Source: Candidatus Omnitrophota bacterium (GTDB lineage Bacteria > Omnitrophota > Omnitrophia > Omnitrophales > Aquincolibacteriaceae). From it: a DNA stretch of 8,652 nucleotides. A program made the translations under genes and the position numbers. How positions within the stretch are numbered: the stretch's first letter is position 1; each line of letters opens with the position of its first letter. The notes under the pieces were generated by a model. The model ran no database searches and was not told where the DNA came from. It worked only from the letters and a program-made list of their open reading frames with translations. This document shows, piece after piece, positions 7,097-8,652 of this stretch. Where the stretch lies: contig JAMWDC010000069.1 of NCBI GenBank assembly GCA_023819025.1, forward strand, positions 1-8,652, read 5' to 3'.

Positions 7097-7129
7097 ACCT
7101 TGAAGAAGTTTCCAAATCAAATGAAAAAT
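7091..7129 (-). promoter_or_regulatory. Conserved 39-bp promoter-like element, copy B, upstream of the GNAT/flavodoxin unit
   Basis: Plus strand: CAGGTTACCTTG, 15 variable bases, CAAATGAAAAAT; 23 of the 24 block positions match copy A at 5772-5810, with identical spacing. On the minus strand it offers TTGATT (7120-7115), a 17-bp spacer and TAACCT (7097-7092), with a predicted start near 7085. It also overlaps the -35 region proposed for gpmA on the other strand, so both directions could be controlled here. Function is inferred. Confidence 0.45.
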
Positions 7130-7138
7130 TGGTAGAAT
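7109..7138 (+). promoter_or_regulatory. Candidate sigma-70 promoter for gpmA
   Basis: The -10 box TAGAAT (7133-7138) matches five of six consensus bases. TTTCCA (7109-7114), 18 bp upstream, matches four of six of the -35 box. The surrounding sequence is A/T-rich. Transcription would begin near 7145 and leave a leader of about 74 nt before the gpmA ATG. No riboswitch-like fold is evident in that leader. Confidence 0.45.
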
Positions 7139-7218
7139 ACATGTACGTTTTTATCCGTGCCTCATCACTAAAACAGCAGAGCGGCAACGGTCTATTTTGA
7201 GATAAGGAGGAATCGTTT

Positions 7219-7968
7219 ATGTATAAGGTCGTTTTAGTCAGACACGGCGAAAGCGTCTGGAATAAGGAAAACCTTTTCACGGGATGGACGGATGTGGATT
7301 TGTCGGATAAAGGGATTGAAGAAGCTAAAGAGGCAGCCCGGGTTCTCAAGGCGGAAGGCTATACGTTCGACATCGCATTTACATCAGTCCTGAAGCGGGC
7401 CATCCGTACCTTATGGATCATTCTTGAGGGTATGGACCTCATGTGGATTCCAGTCTACCGGAACTGGCGTTTAAATGAACGTCATTATGGCGCCCTGCAG
7501 GGACTGAATAAATCGGAGATGGCCGCAAAATTCGGCGAGGATCAGGTAAAAATCTGGCGCCGAAGTTATGATGTCCCGCCGCCTCCTCTTGAAGAAAACG
7601 ATCCCCGAAACCCAGGGAATGACAGACGTTATGCCGAGCTCACGAAGGATCAAATTCCCCTGACCGAATGCTTGAAAGATACGGTGGCACGGGTCATACC
7701 GTTCTGGCATGAGCAGCTCTCACCAGTCATTAAGGCGGGCAAAAGAGTGATTATCGCCGCGCACGGAAACAGCATGCGTGCACTTGTGAAATATTTGGAT
7801 GGGGTCTCGGATCAAGACATTGTGAGCCTGAATATTCCCACGGGCATCCCCCTGGTCTACGAACTGGATCGTAATCTCAAACCGCTGAGGCATGATTACC
7901 TCGGCGATCCGGAAAAGGTCAAGCAGGCCATGGAAGCCGTGGCCAGCCAAGGCAAGGCCAAGAAGTAG
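7219..7968 (+). CDS. gpmA: 2,3-bisphosphoglycerate-dependent phosphoglycerate mutase
   Basis: 249 aa, matching E. coli GpmA (250 aa) along its whole length. It interconverts 3- and 2-phosphoglycerate in glycolysis and gluconeogenesis through a phosphohistidine, in the cytosol. The catalytic core is complete: LVRHGES with phosphoacceptor His9, TSVLKRAIRTLW with Arg60, LNERHYGALQGLNK with Glu87 as general acid/base, WRRSYDVPPPP around 113-123, and AAHGNSMRALVKYLDG with His182. The C-terminal tail that covers the active site in this class is present and ends SQGKAKK. ATG at 7219 is well supported: AAGGAGG (7204-7210) lies 8 bp upstream. It is monocistronic, divergent from the GNAT/flavodoxin unit and convergent with the TPR gene, 36 bp from that gene's stop. 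No intrinsic terminator is visible in the 36-bp gap. Confidence 0.98.
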   Translation: MYKVVLVRHGESVWNKENLFTGWTDVDLSDKGIEEAKEAARVLKAEGYTFDIAFTSVLKRAIRTLWIILEGMDLMWIPVYRNWRLNERHYGALQGLNKSEMAAKFGEDQVKIWRRSYDVPPPPLEENDPRNPGNDRRYAELTKDQIPLTECLKDTVARVIPFWHEQLSPVIKAGKRVIIAAHGNSMRALVKYLDGVSDQDIVSLNIPTGIPLVYELDRNLKPLRHDYLGDPEKVKQAMEAVASQGKAKK

Positions 7969-8004
7969 AAGCGGTTTCATAAGTCGGTATCAGTCCTTTC
8001 GCGG

Positions 8005-8637
8005 TCATTGCGGTCGACCCCGTTTGCGCAATCGGTGTTTTCCCAATCTTCTCTTTTCCAATTTTCTGATGAGAGCCTGGATTTGCCTCTGGATCTCTTG
8101 ACGAGAAGATCCGATCAGTAACCATGCCTTTTTATAAGCCTTAAGCGCAGCATCAATTCTCCCCAAACCCGCTAATGCGTTTGCCAGGTTTTCATAAGTC
8201 ACCGCCCGGCCTGGCTCGATGGCTAAGGATTGATGGAACAACGGAATGGCCTTTCGATGAAGCCCGAGTCAATTCAAAAGCCAGCCTTTATTGTGATAAA
8301 CCGTCGCGTAATCGGGTTCAGCTTCGATCCCTTTGTCAAAATAGGCAAATGCATCTTCGATCTGACCCAATTCGATCACGCATAACGCGCGGTCGTTGTA
8401 GGCTGCCCCGTCCTTGGGATCGTACTTAATGGCTAAGCCCAAATATTTGAGCGCACTTTTATAATCTTCCCGAATAATCTTCATCTGCGCCTTGAAGTAC
8501 ATTATTTCACCCACCCATTCTTTGGCGCGTGCGGTCCGTATTCCTCTCTGCGCCAATTCCTCCGCCCGTTTGAAATCGGCGTAGGTCATGGCATCGTCCA
8601 AGGCACGTCGCAATTGGTTCATGGAGATAGGTTTCAT
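8005..8637 (-). pseudogene. Small TPR-repeat protein interrupted by one in-frame TGA
   Basis: From ATG 8637 the frame runs 122 codons, meets TGA at 8271-8269, then continues in the same frame for 87 more codons to TGA at 8007-8005. The TPR register is unbroken across the stop: repeats begin near residues 41, 75 (AAYNDRALCVIELGQIEDAF), 109 (VYHNKGWLLN, stop, LGLHRKAIPLF) and 143 (TYENLANALAGLGRIDAAL), each ending in an I/E-x-x-P turn. The tail is highly basic (KRRLGKHRLRKRGRP). Such proteins are helical scaffolds for protein-protein contact; no partner is evident. The interrupted codon aligns with Glu and Gly in the neighbouring repeats, so one change from GGA or CGA would explain it. Either the gene is recently inactivated, the stop is read through (TGA followed by C is a leaky context), or the base is an error. 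Only a weak GAGG lies 10 bp before the ATG. There is no signal peptide. Without readthrough a 122-aa product remains possible. Confidence 0.75.
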
Positions 8638-8652
8638 TTTCGAGCCGCCTCG

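Noticed and set aside
7969..8004. Bidirectional terminator between gpmA and the TPR gene
   Set aside because: No stem of useful length or T-run is present in the 36-bp gap.
8240..8275. Selenocysteine or reassigned TGA at 8269-8271
   Set aside because: TPR repeats have no redox site and the imperfect hairpin just after the stop has a mismatch and lies too close to the stop for a bacterial SECIS. TGA ends several other genes here, so a TGA=Gly code does not fit.

Overview
The window reads as ordinary bacterial chromosome of middling G+C (about half by eye). It uses the standard bacterial code: TGA and TAG both serve as stops. Gene content is a 2,3-bisphosphoglycerate-dependent phosphoglycerate mutase, an AzgA-type purine permease, a hybrid histidine kinase with an HD-GYP regulator, and SGNH and TPR proteins. 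This suggests a free-living Gram-negative-type bacterium. Protein flavour recalls Desulfobacterota/Nitrospirota-like lineages, but I cannot fix the taxon from sequence alone.

Layout, left unit (minus strand, 5742 down to 1): purine permease, membrane hybrid histidine kinase, HD-GYP response regulator, then an SGNH hydrolase with TPR repeats that runs off the left edge. The gaps are 23 bp, a 4-bp ATGA overlap and 21 bp, so this looks like one operon. Likely logic: the kinase phosphorylates the HD-GYP protein, which hydrolyses cyclic di-GMP; the permease brings in nucleobases; the SGNH enzyme may modify an envelope or extracellular glycan. Any functional link between purine uptake and c-di-GMP turnover is inference from gene order.

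Middle unit (minus strand, 7081 down to 5871): a possible 37-codon leader ORF, a GNAT acetyltransferase gene broken by at least three frameshifts, and an intact flavodoxin-fold quinone/NAD(P)H oxidoreductase. Both junctions are ATGA overlaps, so the unit was once translationally coupled.

Right part: gpmA lies alone on the plus strand (7219-7968) with its own promoter. Facing it from the right edge is a small TPR protein gene (minus, 8637-8005) cut by one in-frame TGA.

The most notable non-coding signal is a 39-bp element present twice, at 5772-5810 and 7091-7129. It has two conserved blocks separated by exactly 15 bp. Each copy sits just upstream of a minus-strand unit and resembles a promoter with a 17-bp spacer. 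It may put the permease/signalling operon and the GNAT/flavodoxin unit under common control. I see no RNA genes, IS elements, CRISPR arrays or convincing intrinsic terminators. No stretch over 300 bp lacks a gene or gene remnant.
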